Of a stretch of 64,000 bases of DNA, positions 36,503-48,341 are shown piece after piece (position 1 is the first letter of the stretch; every line of letters begins with the position of its first letter). The DNA lies in assembly GCF_022267515.1 (NCBI RefSeq), contig NZ_JAKFGB010000015.1:124001-188000 (forward strand), given 5' to 3'. Position numbers and translations under genes: made by a program. The stretch is from Rubinisphaera margarita (lineage in GTDB: Bacteria; Planctomycetota; Planctomycetia; Planctomycetales; Planctomycetaceae). Under the pieces are notes generated by a model. The model was not told the origin of the DNA. It did not search any database and saw only the letters and a program-made list of their open reading frames with translations.

Positions 36503-36687
36503 AAAAAGGTCTTTCCGAAGGGGTTCGGAGTCAGTCACAACTCTTTCGGCAATTGTACGCTCAAGATTACCGTTCCGTCCAAAGCCATCAAAGATCGATT
36601 ATGCGATATTGTCAAATTTTCAACTGAAGGGAGGGTGTTACCGGATCGTAGCGGTCAGGAAGACTGGCGAGAGCCTCCCTTCTCTTT

Positions 36688-37815
36688 TTGCAGGGAGCAC
36701 TTAGAATTCACGCAGCACTCGAGAAGCTCCCCCGTTCATTGAAATCCGACAGGAGACGTCGCATCGACACCCCTGCTTCCGCCGCCCCTCACCGTCGCCT
36801 GACCGCCGGGAAAGTCTTTCTGCGAGGTCTGGCAATCATCCTGCCGAGCGTGCTGACGCTGGTCATTCTGCTCTGGCTCGTGAGTTTGCTGTATACCTAC
36901 ATCATCAAACCGACGAACACGCTGGTCATGTTCGCCGCCGCCCAGGTGCTCGACTATTCGCACCCGCTCGATGGTCTGGTCAATCTGCCTACCGGTCCGG
37001 TCCTTCCTTACAGCGGACGCGATTATCGCGTGAAGCCCGCGGTGCAGGATCTCTATCTCGAGCGGCTCAGACGGATTCGTGCCGAAGAGGGGCGGATCGT
37101 CAGTGAAGAAGACCGGCAGGCCGCGTTGAACCTGGACGATGTCTATGTGCCGGTCGGACAGGCGGCTTTTCGTTACGGCGACTATCTCATCGTCGCTCAG
37201 GACACGCCGTTGGGCCAGATGCCTCGCTCCCGCACCGGCTTCAATATGGAGCTGATCGCCGCCAAGCATTTCCCGGGGTTGTTCCCGCTCAGCATGATTG
37301 CCGTCTGTCTGTTGTTGCTGCTGATCTATCTGCTCGGCCGCATTGTGACCGTTCGCCTCGGCGGGTGGTTTGTGCACAAGTTCGAGTCGCTGTTCATCAG
37401 CAGTCTGCCAGTTGTGAGGCACGTGTATGGCTCGGTGAAGCAGGTGACTGATTTTCTCTTTTCAGAGAACCAGATCGAAGTCCGCAAAGTGGTCGCCTTC
37501 GAGTATCCGCGAAAAGGGATCTGGTCACTTGGGTTTGTCACCGGGGAAAGCCTGCTCGATGTCTCGACCAAAGCCGGGGAGCCGTGCATTTCGATTCTCG
37601 TCCCGACCTCCCCGATGCCGATGACCGGCTACACGATGTCGGTTCCCAAGAGTGAAACGGTTGACCTCGATCTGACCGTCGATCAGGCGTTTCAGTACAT
37701 CGTTTCGTGCGGCGTGCTCGTGCCGCCCCATCAGCGGTTCACACCGGAACGCTTCAAGATTCGACTCGAAGCCCAGGAGACCGCCATCGCCGCTCCGCCG
37801 GTGGATGAGGACTAG
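36688..37815 (+). CDS. DUF502-family membrane protein
   Basis: Up to 375 residues with two membrane segments (about 45-70, FLRGLAIILPSVLTLVILLWLV; about 192-215, LFPLSMIAVCLLLLLIYLLG). After the second come the DUF502 hallmarks: RHVYGSVKQVTDFLF, VVAFEYPRKGIWSLGFVTGE, CISILVPTSPMPMTGYTMSVP and the DLTVDQAFQYIVSCGVLVPP run. A loop of about 120 residues lies between the segments, longer than in most family members. The start is uncertain: TTG 36688 is the longest, and TTG 36736 is an alternative. Function of the family is unknown. Confidence 0.85.
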   Translation: MQGALRIHAALEKLPRSLKSDRRRRIDTPASAAPHRRLTAGKVFLRGLAIILPSVLTLVILLWLVSLLYTYIIKPTNTLVMFAAAQVLDYSHPLDGLVNLPTGPVLPYSGRDYRVKPAVQDLYLERLRRIRAEEGRIVSEEDRQAALNLDDVYVPVGQAAFRYGDYLIVAQDTPLGQMPRSRTGFNMELIAAKHFPGLFPLSMIAVCLLLLLIYLLGRIVTVRLGGWFVHKFESLFISSLPVVRHVYGSVKQVTDFLFSENQIEVRKVVAFEYPRKGIWSLGFVTGESLLDVSTKAGEPCISILVPTSPMPMTGYTMSVPKSETVDLDLTVDQAFQYIVSCGVLVPPHQRFTPERFKIRLEAQETAIAAPPVDED

Positions 37816-38097
37816 TCAGCGAACTTCCACGCCGTTCCAGAAGGCGACGTAATCGCCGATCTCGGCTGCCTGTGGTTTCGGCTCGGGATAGTACCAGGCC
37901 GCGTTCGCATTCACGCGACCATCGACTTCGACATCGTAATAACTGGCCGTCCCCTTCCAGCCGCACACGGAATGATGCTCACTCGGACGGAAGTACTCCG
38001 GTTTCAGCGAATCGGGCGGAAAGTAGTGATTCCCCTCAACGACCCGCGTCGCGTCACTCTCCGCAATGACCGTCCCGTTCCAGATGGCCTGTGGCAT
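37816..38097 (-). CDS. DUF427-domain protein, 93 aa
   Basis: The ATG at 38097 has AAGGAG eight bases upstream, which settles the start despite a frame open to 38427. DUF427 features: MPQAIWNGTVIAESDATRVV, EGNHYFPPDSLKPEYFRPSE, HHSVCGWKGTASYYDVEVDG and the final YVAFWNGVEV. The domain is a beta-tent/cupin-like fold of unknown biochemical activity. It converges with the DUF502 gene without a gap. Confidence 0.92.
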   Translation of the reverse strand: MPQAIWNGTVIAESDATRVVEGNHYFPPDSLKPEYFRPSEHHSVCGWKGTASYYDVEVDGRVNANAAWYYPEPKPQAAEIGDYVAFWNGVEVR

Positions 38098-38381
38098 CTT
38101 CTGCTCCTTGAATGAGATGTGTCGGTCTACCGTAGTCGATCGTTTCCACTTACGACTATAGGCCGCCCGTCTCGTCTGCCAACCTCTTTCCCAGCTCTCG
38201 CCGGCAGACAGGATTTGATACTCATCAGCGCAATTGGATATACTGGGAGGTTCCCCCAATGAAGAGCTTCCGTTCCATGGCGGCGATGGACTGATCTGTT
38301 TCCCAGAGCGAGCCGCTCTCCGTCGTTCTGAGTGGACGACGTTCAATTCCGTTCCAGCCGAAGTCCACCGGTGAGAAGCGT

Positions 38382-41210
<2,829 letters not shown>

Positions 41211-41225
41211 CGTGGAGTACCCATT

Positions 41226-42647
41226 ATGAATCCGAACTCACCACAAAACGGCCCGATGTTCGCCCGTCGCGATTTCCTTTACTCGCTGACGGCGAGTCTC
41301 GGCCCCGTTGCGTTCTCTTCGATGCTCGCTCAAGCCGCGTCGGAGCAGGGTTCCACCGCGAGTCGCGGCCCGCACTTTCCGGAAGCGAAGGCGAAGCACT
41401 GCATCTTCCTGTACATGGAAGGGGGCCCGTCGCACGTCGATACGTTCGACCCGAAGCCGAAGTTGAGCGAACTGCATATGCAGGAGTTTCAGCGGAACGG
41501 CGAACGCCAGTCGGCGATGAGCAGCGGGAAGCGGTACTACGTCGAGAGTCCGTTCAAGTTCGCGAAGCACGGCGAGAGTGGAGCCGATATGTGCGATCGC
41601 TGGGAGCATCTTCCCCAAGTCGCCGATGAACTCTGCTTCTATCGCGGCTGTCAGGTCGAATCGGTGAATCACCCGACGGCGAACTATCACGTCAACACCG
41701 GCAACCGCTTCGGTGGCGATCCGTCGATCGGAGCCTGGGTAACGTACGGGCTCGGTTCCGAGAATTCCGATCTGCCCGGCTTCATCGTGCTGCCCGAACT
41801 TGCCTTCCCGCAAGGGGGAGCCGCCAACTGGTCGAACGGCTATCTGCCAACGGCGCTGCAGGGGACTCCACTCCGGTCGAAGGGCTCGCCGATTCTCGAT
41901 ATCGCCCCGCCAGCCGGTATCTCTCGCGAGCATCAGCGAAAGAATCTCGATTACCTGCAGGAGGTCAACGCGCGTCTGGCCGCCCGCCATCCGGAGCACG
42001 CCGATCTGGCGGCTCGCATGCAGAACTACGAACTCGCGTTCCGCATGCAGACGCAGGTGCCGGAGGTGCTGAGTCTCGACAATGAAACGCAGCAGACGCT
42101 CGACAATTACGGCATCGACCAGCAGCCGACCGATAACTTCGGTCGCCGTTGCCTTCTGGCCCGGAAGCTGGTCGAGAAGGGCGTCCGCTTCGTGCAGGTT
42201 TACGCGAGTACCTGGGACTCTCACGATTACATCGCCAAGGCTCACGGGGCGCTCATTCCGACGGTCGATAAGCCGATCGCCGCGTTGATTGCCGACCTGA
42301 AAGAGCGGGACCTGCTCGATGAAACGCTGATCGTCTGGATGGGCGAATTCGGCCGCACACCCGACAACGGAGTCCGCGGCGGTGGACTGGCTTACGGTCG
42401 CGATCATAACCCGAATGCGATGACGGTCTGGATGGCAGGCGGCGGCTGCAAAGCCGGACATACCATCGGAGCGACCGACGAACTCGGCGCGACGGCTGTC
42501 GAGAATGTGCACCACATCCGCGACTTCCATGTCACACTGCTGCGACTGCTCGGGCTGGATGACAACAAGCTGACCTACTACCACGCCGGCCGGTTCAAGC
42601 AGCTGAGTCAGTTTGGCGGACAGGTCATCTCCGAACTCATCGGCTGA
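41226..42647 (+). CDS. DUF1501-family protein with Tat-like leader
   Basis: 473 residues. The N-terminus ARRDFLYSLTASLGPVAFSSML is a twin-arginine-type signal. The body is the DUF1501 domain, related to the alkaline phosphatase/sulfatase fold: CIFLYMEGGPSHVDTFDPKP, YHVNTGNRFGGDPSIGAWVT, RRCLLARKLVEKGVRFVQVY, LIVWMGEFGRTPDNG and GRDHNPNAMTVWMAGGG. Predicted metal-binding positions are in the last two. It is made together with the DUF1553 protein (15-base spacing, GGAG before the ATG). The last 40 bases overlap a convergent gene. Confidence 0.95.
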   Translation: MNPNSPQNGPMFARRDFLYSLTASLGPVAFSSMLAQAASEQGSTASRGPHFPEAKAKHCIFLYMEGGPSHVDTFDPKPKLSELHMQEFQRNGERQSAMSSGKRYYVESPFKFAKHGESGADMCDRWEHLPQVADELCFYRGCQVESVNHPTANYHVNTGNRFGGDPSIGAWVTYGLGSENSDLPGFIVLPELAFPQGGAANWSNGYLPTALQGTPLRSKGSPILDIAPPAGISREHQRKNLDYLQEVNARLAARHPEHADLAARMQNYELAFRMQTQVPEVLSLDNETQQTLDNYGIDQQPTDNFGRRCLLARKLVEKGVRFVQVYASTWDSHDYIAKAHGALIPTVDKPIAALIADLKERDLLDETLIVWMGEFGRTPDNGVRGGGLAYGRDHNPNAMTVWMAGGGCKAGHTIGATDELGATAVENVHHIRDFHVTLLRLLGLDDNKLTYYHAGRFKQLSQFGGQVISELIG

Positions 42648-43246
42648 GCCGCCGGCGTCCAGGTTCGCAGATTGATCCACCGGATCTCAGGCGGCTGGGG
42701 CATGTGATCCAGAAGTCGCGGAAACTCCGGATCAACCAGGCCAGCCGCGGCCAGTTCGTCCCAGTCGAGCGAAGCAGGGCGATCAGCCGACTTCAACAGG
42801 CAAAGTTCGCCGATCCCCAGCTCACCACAGATCCAGAGAGCGATCGAATCACTCGTCGTCTCCCAGCGTGGCTTGAGCGGTTGTGACGCGTGCTTTTCCA
42901 GTTGATTCACCCATCCCGACGGATCGATGATCGGCACCTTTGTGGAAGAGGGGCGAGAGAATTCTTCTGGAGTCGTGCAGACCTCGGATTCTGGCAATGT
43001 TCTCGCCAGTAACGAGGCGGTCAACTGCAGCGACTGCATGGCGATCGCGTGGGAGATTTCTTCGCCGAGCTGATGAATCCGGTCCCAGTCGCGGACCACA
43101 TCGGCAGCCGTGCCTCCGCCGACGAGCAATAGCGGATGGCTGACGGTCGCGAGAACGTCCTGCAGTCGGTCGGACAACTCGGGCCAGTTGAGGAGACTGC
43201 CTCCGACCTTCAGCAGTGTCTGCTGTGACCAGGCTGGATTCTGCAT
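42608..43246 (-). CDS. Amino-acid-kinase-family protein (MfnE-like)
   Basis: 212 residues from the ATG at 43246. The N-terminal LLKVGGSLLNWPEL is the phosphate-binding KxGGS motif of the aspartate/glutamate/uridylate kinase superfamily; LLLVGGGTAADVVRDWDRIH is the second Gly-rich loop. WETTSDSIALWICGELGIG fits the substrate-binding TSDS segment. The size and arrangement resemble the archaeal kinase group that includes MfnE of methanofuran synthesis, members of which occur in bacteria with tetrahydromethanopterin-linked C1 pathways. That function is inferred; no other C1 gene adjoins it. It follows the Rieske gene by 44 bases. Confidence 0.75.
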   Translation of the reverse strand: MQNPAWSQQTLLKVGGSLLNWPELSDRLQDVLATVSHPLLLVGGGTAADVVRDWDRIHQLGEEISHAIAMQSLQLTASLLARTLPESEVCTTPEEFSRPSSTKVPIIDPSGWVNQLEKHASQPLKPRWETTSDSIALWICGELGIGELCLLKSADRPASLDWDELAAAGLVDPEFPRLLDHMPQPPEIRWINLRTWTPAAQPMSSEMTCPPN

Positions 43247-43290
43247 TCTGTGCCTCTGTGGTGAAACTAATAGCCACTCCAGTGGACCGG

Positions 43291-43653
43291 CTACCTGGGC
43301 TGTTCCTTCGGGACACCCACCAGGATCTGGTCGTCGACGATCTTGATCGGGTATGTCTGGCAGCGGAGGGGGGACTTCGGGGAGTCGGCCCAGGCGCCGT
43401 CGTTGAGGCGGAACTTCCAGGCGTGCCACGGGCACATCACGAGGCCGTCTTCGACGTAGCCGCCGGAGAGGGAGGCTCCCTGATGCGGGCAGAAATCGCT
43501 GATGGCGAAGTGTTCGTTATTCGATTTGAACAGGCCGATCACGTGCCCTTCAATGCGGACCGACGTGCCCTGTCCGTCCTTCAGCTCGTCGAGCTTCGCG
43601 GCTGGATGGAACTCGTAATCGGTGTGTGCGTCGGTATTCTGCGGATCGTTCAT
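43291..43653 (-). CDS. Rieske [2Fe-2S] ferredoxin-like protein
   Basis: 120 residues from the ATG at 43653. The Rieske cluster ligands are in DFCPHQGASLSGGY (C-x-H) and VMCPWHAWKFRL (C-x2-H). The fold is that of soluble NirD-like/Rieske-ferredoxins used with dioxygenases or nitrite reductases. There is no disulfide pair, as expected for the low-potential type. The electron partner is not apparent. It lies upstream of the kinase-family gene on the same strand. Confidence 0.93.
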   Translation of the reverse strand: MNDPQNTDAHTDYEFHPAAKLDELKDGQGTSVRIEGHVIGLFKSNNEHFAISDFCPHQGASLSGGYVEDGLVMCPWHAWKFRLNDGAWADSPKSPLRCQTYPIKIVDDQILVGVPKEQPR

Positions 43654-43829
43654 AGGCCGAATTATGACGATCGCCGGGCAGGGCTGCAATCACGCTCGCG
43701 GCGGCAGAGAGTTGCACCGGCCCCCCGCTTTCGTAAACTGAAGTCACCTCAACGGCAGAGGCTCGTTTCGATTCTGCCGTCGACAACTCGAAGCGTTCCC
43801 TCCCCTTCCACCCCAGTGAGGACAGTCTC

Positions 43830-45866
43830 ATGACGAGTTGTGCTGCTTCCGCGTCTCTGCTTGCCGCTCTGCTGCTGGCGATCAGCCTCCCTTCCCCCGC
43901 TCACGCCGAAGACGTTCAGGTCGCCTCGACCGACGTTCGCGAAAGTCGTTCCCTGGCAACCCGCCCCAACTGGTGGCGAGCCGTCCGCGACTGCAACACG
44001 AAGTTTCATCCGTGGCAGCCGCCCGGAACGTTGGAAGCATGGAAAGCCGAAGCCGAGGAGCTGAAGCGACGCATTCAAATCTCCCAGGGACTCTGGCCGA
44101 TGCCGCCCAGGCAGCCGCTCGAACCGGTGGTTCACGGCAAGATTGAAGGGGACGGGTACACCGTTGAGAAAGTCTTCTTCGCCTCACGCCCCGGGCTCTA
44201 CGTGACCGGCAGTCTGTATCGTCCTGCGAAAGTCGAAGGCAAGGTGCCGGGCATTCTTTGTCCGCACGGGCACTGGCCGAACGGTCGCTTTTATGATGCC
44301 GGTGAAGGAGGGGCAAAGTCGCAGCTCGATCAGGGGGCGGAATCGGAGGAAGTCGCCGCCCATCATCCGATGCAGGCTCGCATGGTGCAGCTTGCGCGGA
44401 TGGGGTGTGTCGTCTTTCATTACGACATGATTGGCTACGCCGACCAGCAGCCGCTCGAACATCGCTGGGAATTCTCGACGGCGACCGATGGCGGATGGCT
44501 GATCGAGAACATGGGACTGCAGACGTGGAACTCGATTCGTGCTCTCGACTTTATCGAATCGCTTCCCGAAGTCGATCCGCAGCGGCTGGCGATCACCGGC
44601 TCCAGCGGCGGCGCGACACAAACGATGATGATGTGCGCCCTCGACGATCGCCTCATGGCCGCCGTCCCCGCGGTGATGGTTTCGACCGGCATGCAGGGGG
44701 GCTGCACCTGCGAGAACGCTCCGTATTTGCGAATCGGCACCAACAACGTGGCGATCGCCGCGGCGTTTGCTCCCAAACCACTCGGGTTGATTGGAGCCGA
44801 CGACTGGACCATTCAGTTGATGACACTCGGCTATCCGGAACTCAAGCACATCTACGGACTCTACGGCGTGCCGGAGAAATTCGAAGCCTGGGTGCATCCT
44901 GAGTTCAAGCACAACTACAACCAGGTCTCCCGCACTCACATGTACGAGTGGTTTAATGAGTATCTCGGGCTCGATGCCTCCGTGGAAGAGAAGCCGTTCG
45001 ACGGACTCACGCAGGCTCAGCTGACGGTCTTCACCGAGGAGCACCCGTTGCCGAAGGATGCCGCCGATGGACCGACGCTGCGACAGAGTATCATCGAAGA
45101 GAATCAGCAGTTGCTCACCCAACTGATGAGCTCCGCCGACAGCGATGAGTACACGCGGGTGATCGGTGGAGCAGCCGACATTCTTCTCGGCGGTGCTGCT
45201 CCGTCAGCGGATGATGTTCTGGTGGCCCTTGAGGAGAATCGCGGCATCGTCAGCCGGAAAGCGGACGGCAACACGGTGCCGGTGCGAATTGTTCCCGGCG
45301 AAGGCAACGAGGCTGTGGTGTACTGCAATCCGGAGGGAATGCAGCTGTCCGATCAGGACGTGAATGCCCTGCAGGAACGGTTTTCCGGCAAGGCGGTGAT
45401 TCTCGTCGATCTGCCGGGGACCGGACACAATCGCCCGGAACCCGGGGCCGCAGCGGTCGATACCCGCTACTACGGCTACACCTCCGGCTACAACCTGCCG
45501 CTCGTTTCGCGACAGGTGCAGGACCTTCTGACCACGGTCATCGGTCTGAAAAACGAGCTCGATTTCAGCAGTGTTGTTCTGGCCGGAGCAGGGGATCCCG
45601 CCATCGCGGCTCTGCTGGCTCAGTCGTTACTGGGCGACAGTGTCGCAGCAGTGGACCTCGATCTGTCCGGCAACGTGCTGCGGGAGATCACCGACGTCAA
45701 CGACCCGCTCTTCCTGCCCGGCTGCCTGAAATACGGCGGCTACGCCGGACTGGCCAGCGTCGATCCGTGTGAGAAGATCAGACTCCACGGCGTGTCCGAT
45801 CAGAAGCGGAGTCAGTTCGAACCGCTAATGAAACGGGGAGCCGCAGTGGAGTTCGTGAGCAGATAG
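43830..45866 (+). CDS. Secreted alpha/beta hydrolase (acetyl xylan esterase-like)
   Basis: 678 residues with a signal peptide (about 26, ending SPAHA). GAGGAC precedes the ATG. The N-terminal two-thirds forms an alpha/beta-hydrolase fold: YRPAKVEGKVPGILCPHGHW (oxyanion region), CVVFHYDMIGYADQQPLEHR, and RLAITGSSGGATQTMMMCAL with the nucleophile elbow GSSGG. A His in HPEFKHNYNQVSR could complete the triad. The remaining 230 residues lack a recognised domain but contain a second hydrolase-like strand order (VILVDLPGTGHNRP, VVLAGAGDPAIAALLA). The family acts on esterified polysaccharides; the substrate is inferred only. Confidence 0.85.
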   Translation: MTSCAASASLLAALLLAISLPSPAHAEDVQVASTDVRESRSLATRPNWWRAVRDCNTKFHPWQPPGTLEAWKAEAEELKRRIQISQGLWPMPPRQPLEPVVHGKIEGDGYTVEKVFFASRPGLYVTGSLYRPAKVEGKVPGILCPHGHWPNGRFYDAGEGGAKSQLDQGAESEEVAAHHPMQARMVQLARMGCVVFHYDMIGYADQQPLEHRWEFSTATDGGWLIENMGLQTWNSIRALDFIESLPEVDPQRLAITGSSGGATQTMMMCALDDRLMAAVPAVMVSTGMQGGCTCENAPYLRIGTNNVAIAAAFAPKPLGLIGADDWTIQLMTLGYPELKHIYGLYGVPEKFEAWVHPEFKHNYNQVSRTHMYEWFNEYLGLDASVEEKPFDGLTQAQLTVFTEEHPLPKDAADGPTLRQSIIEENQQLLTQLMSSADSDEYTRVIGGAADILLGGAAPSADDVLVALEENRGIVSRKADGNTVPVRIVPGEGNEAVVYCNPEGMQLSDQDVNALQERFSGKAVILVDLPGTGHNRPEPGAAAVDTRYYGYTSGYNLPLVSRQVQDLLTTVIGLKNELDFSSVVLAGAGDPAIAALLAQSLLGDSVAAVDLDLSGNVLREITDVNDPLFLPGCLKYGGYAGLASVDPCEKIRLHGVSDQKRSQFEPLMKRGAAVEFVSR

Positions 45867-45877
45867 GCACGGTTGAA

Positions 45878-45915
45878 GAATACCCTGCCGGGCACGCCAG
45901 CAGGGTGTTCTCGTT
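45878..45915. terminator. Candidate bidirectional terminator
   Basis: Arms GAATACCCTGC (45878-45888) and GCAGGGTGTTC (45900-45910) with one G-U type pair flank an 11-base loop, followed by TCGTTTCG. It lies in the 102-base gap between two convergent genes. Confidence 0.45.
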
Positions 45916-45968
45916 TCGAGGCACGAATGGGGGCCATGTAGCTCCAGGCGACGTCGAGCTGTGGCCTT

Positions 45969-47327
45969 CTACTCGTGGCGGAGGGCTTCAATCGGGTCGA
46001 GTCTGGCGGCTGAGCGGGCCGGGTAGACGCCGAAGATCACTCCGATAGCGACGGAGATGCCGAAGGCCATCGGCAGGCTCCAGGGAGCGATCTGAGGTTC
46101 CATGTCGAGGAAGATCTTGCCAAATTCCGAGTCGCCTCCGCTGCCTCCACCGCCGAGGCCGAGCACGCTTACGGCGACAGATTTAATGGCCCAGAAGGCC
46201 CACGGCGTCATGAGGCCGAGAATGATCCCGATCACGCCGCCCGTTCCTGAAAGTACGATCGTTTCCGTGAGGAACTGATTGATGATGTCTTTACGTGTCG
46301 CTCCCAGGGCCCGACGAATCCCGATTTCTCGCGTCCGTTCGGTCACGGTGGCGAGCATGATGTTCATGATGCCGATGCCTCCGACTACGAGCGAAATCGC
46401 CGCGATGGAACCGAGCACCATGTTGAAGATCGCCCGGATCTGGTCGGCCTGTTTCAGCAGTTCCAGCGGAACGACGATGGCATAATCGTTGTCGGTCGCA
46501 TGGTTGCGTTTGAGGGACTCCCGCACGACTTCGGCGGTCGGCAGCACATCCTTGCGGTCGTTGACCTGCAGCGTGATCTGGCTGAGCTCGACCTCTTCGG
46601 CACTGAAGGTTCCCGAGGTGAAGCGGATAATCAGATCGCCGAAGCGGCTGCTGAAGGTCTTGAGCGGAATGTAGACGTCGCTGTTGAAATCCTGTGCGGT
46701 CAGACTGCCGCCGATGCCACCTGATTCCTGACGCGCCTTCGTGTAGCCCACTACCTGATACGGCTGGTTGCTGATCATGATCGTCTTGCCGATCGGATCT
46801 TCGAACGGGAAGAGCTTATCGACGGTATCGGACCCGAGGACGGCAACGTTCTCGACGAGGTACTCATCCTGATCGGTGATGAAGCGACCACGAGCGATGT
46901 CGAGGTTATTCACGCTCATGTACTTGGCGTTGCAGCCGACCACGCGGACCGCCATCTTCCGGTCCTGAAAGCGAGCTTCGTGATTCGTTTCCCGAATCGG
47001 AATCGCGTCGGTGACGGTCGGGATCGAATCGTTGAGCAGTTTGAAATCATCTCGCAGGATGCCATACCGCAGCACGCGGCTGTTCCCACCGGAGCTCGAC
47101 GTTGAACCTTCCGGCGGTTTCTTGCTGCGCACGATAATGTTGTTCGCACCCAGGGCGAGCACCTGCTCCTGGGCCTGTTTACTGGCTCCTTCGCCAATCG
47201 CGAGCATGGCGATGACCGAGAAGACACCGAACACGATTCCGAGCATCGTCAGTCCGGATCGCAGCCGCTGCAGCATCAGACTCTTGAGCGCCAAATGAAC
47301 GGCGCGGAACGTCTGCTTCAGATTCAT
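45969..47327 (-). CDS. MacB/FtsX-like ABC transporter permease
   Basis: 452 residues. One N-terminal membrane segment (LTMLGIVFGVFSVIAMLAIG) with the typical GEGASKQAQEQVLALGANNI stretch precedes a MacB_PCD periplasmic domain. Three C-terminal segments follow: AIFNMVLGSIAAISLVVGGI, ETIVLSGTGGVIGIILGLMT and AFGISVAIGVIFGVYPARSA, with MLATVTERTREIGIRRALGA between. This is the architecture of MacB-type mechanotransmission permeases. The matching ATPase gene is not adjacent, which is unusual. It could partner an ATPase encoded elsewhere. Confidence 0.92.
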   Translation of the reverse strand: MNLKQTFRAVHLALKSLMLQRLRSGLTMLGIVFGVFSVIAMLAIGEGASKQAQEQVLALGANNIIVRSKKPPEGSTSSSGGNSRVLRYGILRDDFKLLNDSIPTVTDAIPIRETNHEARFQDRKMAVRVVGCNAKYMSVNNLDIARGRFITDQDEYLVENVAVLGSDTVDKLFPFEDPIGKTIMISNQPYQVVGYTKARQESGGIGGSLTAQDFNSDVYIPLKTFSSRFGDLIIRFTSGTFSAEEVELSQITLQVNDRKDVLPTAEVVRESLKRNHATDNDYAIVVPLELLKQADQIRAIFNMVLGSIAAISLVVGGIGIMNIMLATVTERTREIGIRRALGATRKDIINQFLTETIVLSGTGGVIGIILGLMTPWAFWAIKSVAVSVLGLGGGGSGGDSEFGKIFLDMEPQIAPWSLPMAFGISVAIGVIFGVYPARSAARLDPIEALRHE

Positions 47328-47527
47328 GGAAAAGCCTGAACATTTGCCGTGTGAGGATCTGGGGAGGGCGACCGGAGGAATTTCATGAGACCCTCCCGAC
47401 GAAGCCGAAAGTCCATGATGCGTTCCGGGTTAATCCATCCATCATACGCAGCGGCACGGATGGGATAAAGAACCAGGGCGGGAAAAGATCACCTTTCATG
47501 CATATGTTGCAGCCGGTCGTGCGGGCT

Positions 47528-48292
47528 TCAACTCTCTGGTTCCACCGCAGCGATCTGTTCCGTCTGGCGCTCCTCTTCCTTTTCTTCCAGACGTCGGGCT
47601 TCGATGAGAGCCGAGGAAATCAGCCCCGTCGGAACCGCGACGATCCCCAGCCCCACCAGGAGCACGAAAAAGGTGAAGATTCGGCCACCGAGCGTGATGG
47701 GGTAAATATCCCCGTACCCGACCGTGGTCAGAGTGGCGATGGACCACCATAAACTATGAAACACCGAGCCGAACCGATCGGGCTGCTCCTGATGCTCGAA
47801 AAAGTAAATTCCGACCGCCGAGAGGTAGATCAGGATTCCCGCCAGCAGCCCGAAGACCGTCAGTTCGTCCTTCGAGAGGAGCAGAGCCTTGTGAAACCGG
47901 CAAATCGCCGTGCTGTAGCGGGCCAGTTTGAGGACGCGAAACAGTCGCATCAGACGGAAGGCCCGGACCGAACGGAGATCGATGCCGAGACCGATGTAGA
48001 ACGGCAGAATCGAGATCAGATCAACCAGGCCGAAGAAGCTGAAGATGAACCCGAGCCGGTTCTCGGCGAACGCGACCCGCAGCAGATACTCCGCCGTGAA
48101 GATGCTGACGATCACGATTTCGATGAAGAACAGAACCCGCTGCACGGAGGGGGAAAGGTTCGGCAAGGTCTCAATCGAGAACGTGATCAACGAGAGGACA
48201 ATCAGGATCTGAATGCAGAGGCTGAAGATCCGCGACGAACGCGAATCCTTCTCGTTGATCATTTCCGCCAGAACGTACCGGGCCCGCATCAT
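47528..48292 (-). CDS. Voltage-gated potassium channel-like ion transporter
   Basis: 254 residues from 48292. Six hydrophobic segments fit a 6-TM ion transport protein. S4 is RSVRAFRLMRLFRVLKLARY with regularly spaced Arg. The pore helix and selectivity filter read SLWWSIATLTTVGYGDIYPI (TVGYGD), giving K+ selectivity. S5 and S6 flank it (LTVFGLLAGILIYLSAVGIY, FTFFVLLVGLGIVAVPTGLI). The C-terminal tail is short and charged (RRLEEKEEERQTEQ), perhaps a small coiled coil, with no RCK domain. It lies 49 bases after the ABC exporter gene on the same strand, suggesting co-transcription. Confidence 0.92.
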   Translation of the reverse strand: MMRARYVLAEMINEKDSRSSRIFSLCIQILIVLSLITFSIETLPNLSPSVQRVLFFIEIVIVSIFTAEYLLRVAFAENRLGFIFSFFGLVDLISILPFYIGLGIDLRSVRAFRLMRLFRVLKLARYSTAICRFHKALLLSKDELTVFGLLAGILIYLSAVGIYFFEHQEQPDRFGSVFHSLWWSIATLTTVGYGDIYPITLGGRIFTFFVLLVGLGIVAVPTGLISSALIEARRLEEKEEERQTEQIAAVEPES

Positions 48293-48341
48293 TCCAGGAA
48301 TTTGCCTTTGCTGAAGGTGAAACGTCCATCCTGGAAAGGAA

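Noticed and set aside
41238..42680. A 480-codon minus-strand frame opposite the DUF1501 gene
   Set aside because: Antisense shadow; the plus strand has the full family signature and a Tat-like leader.
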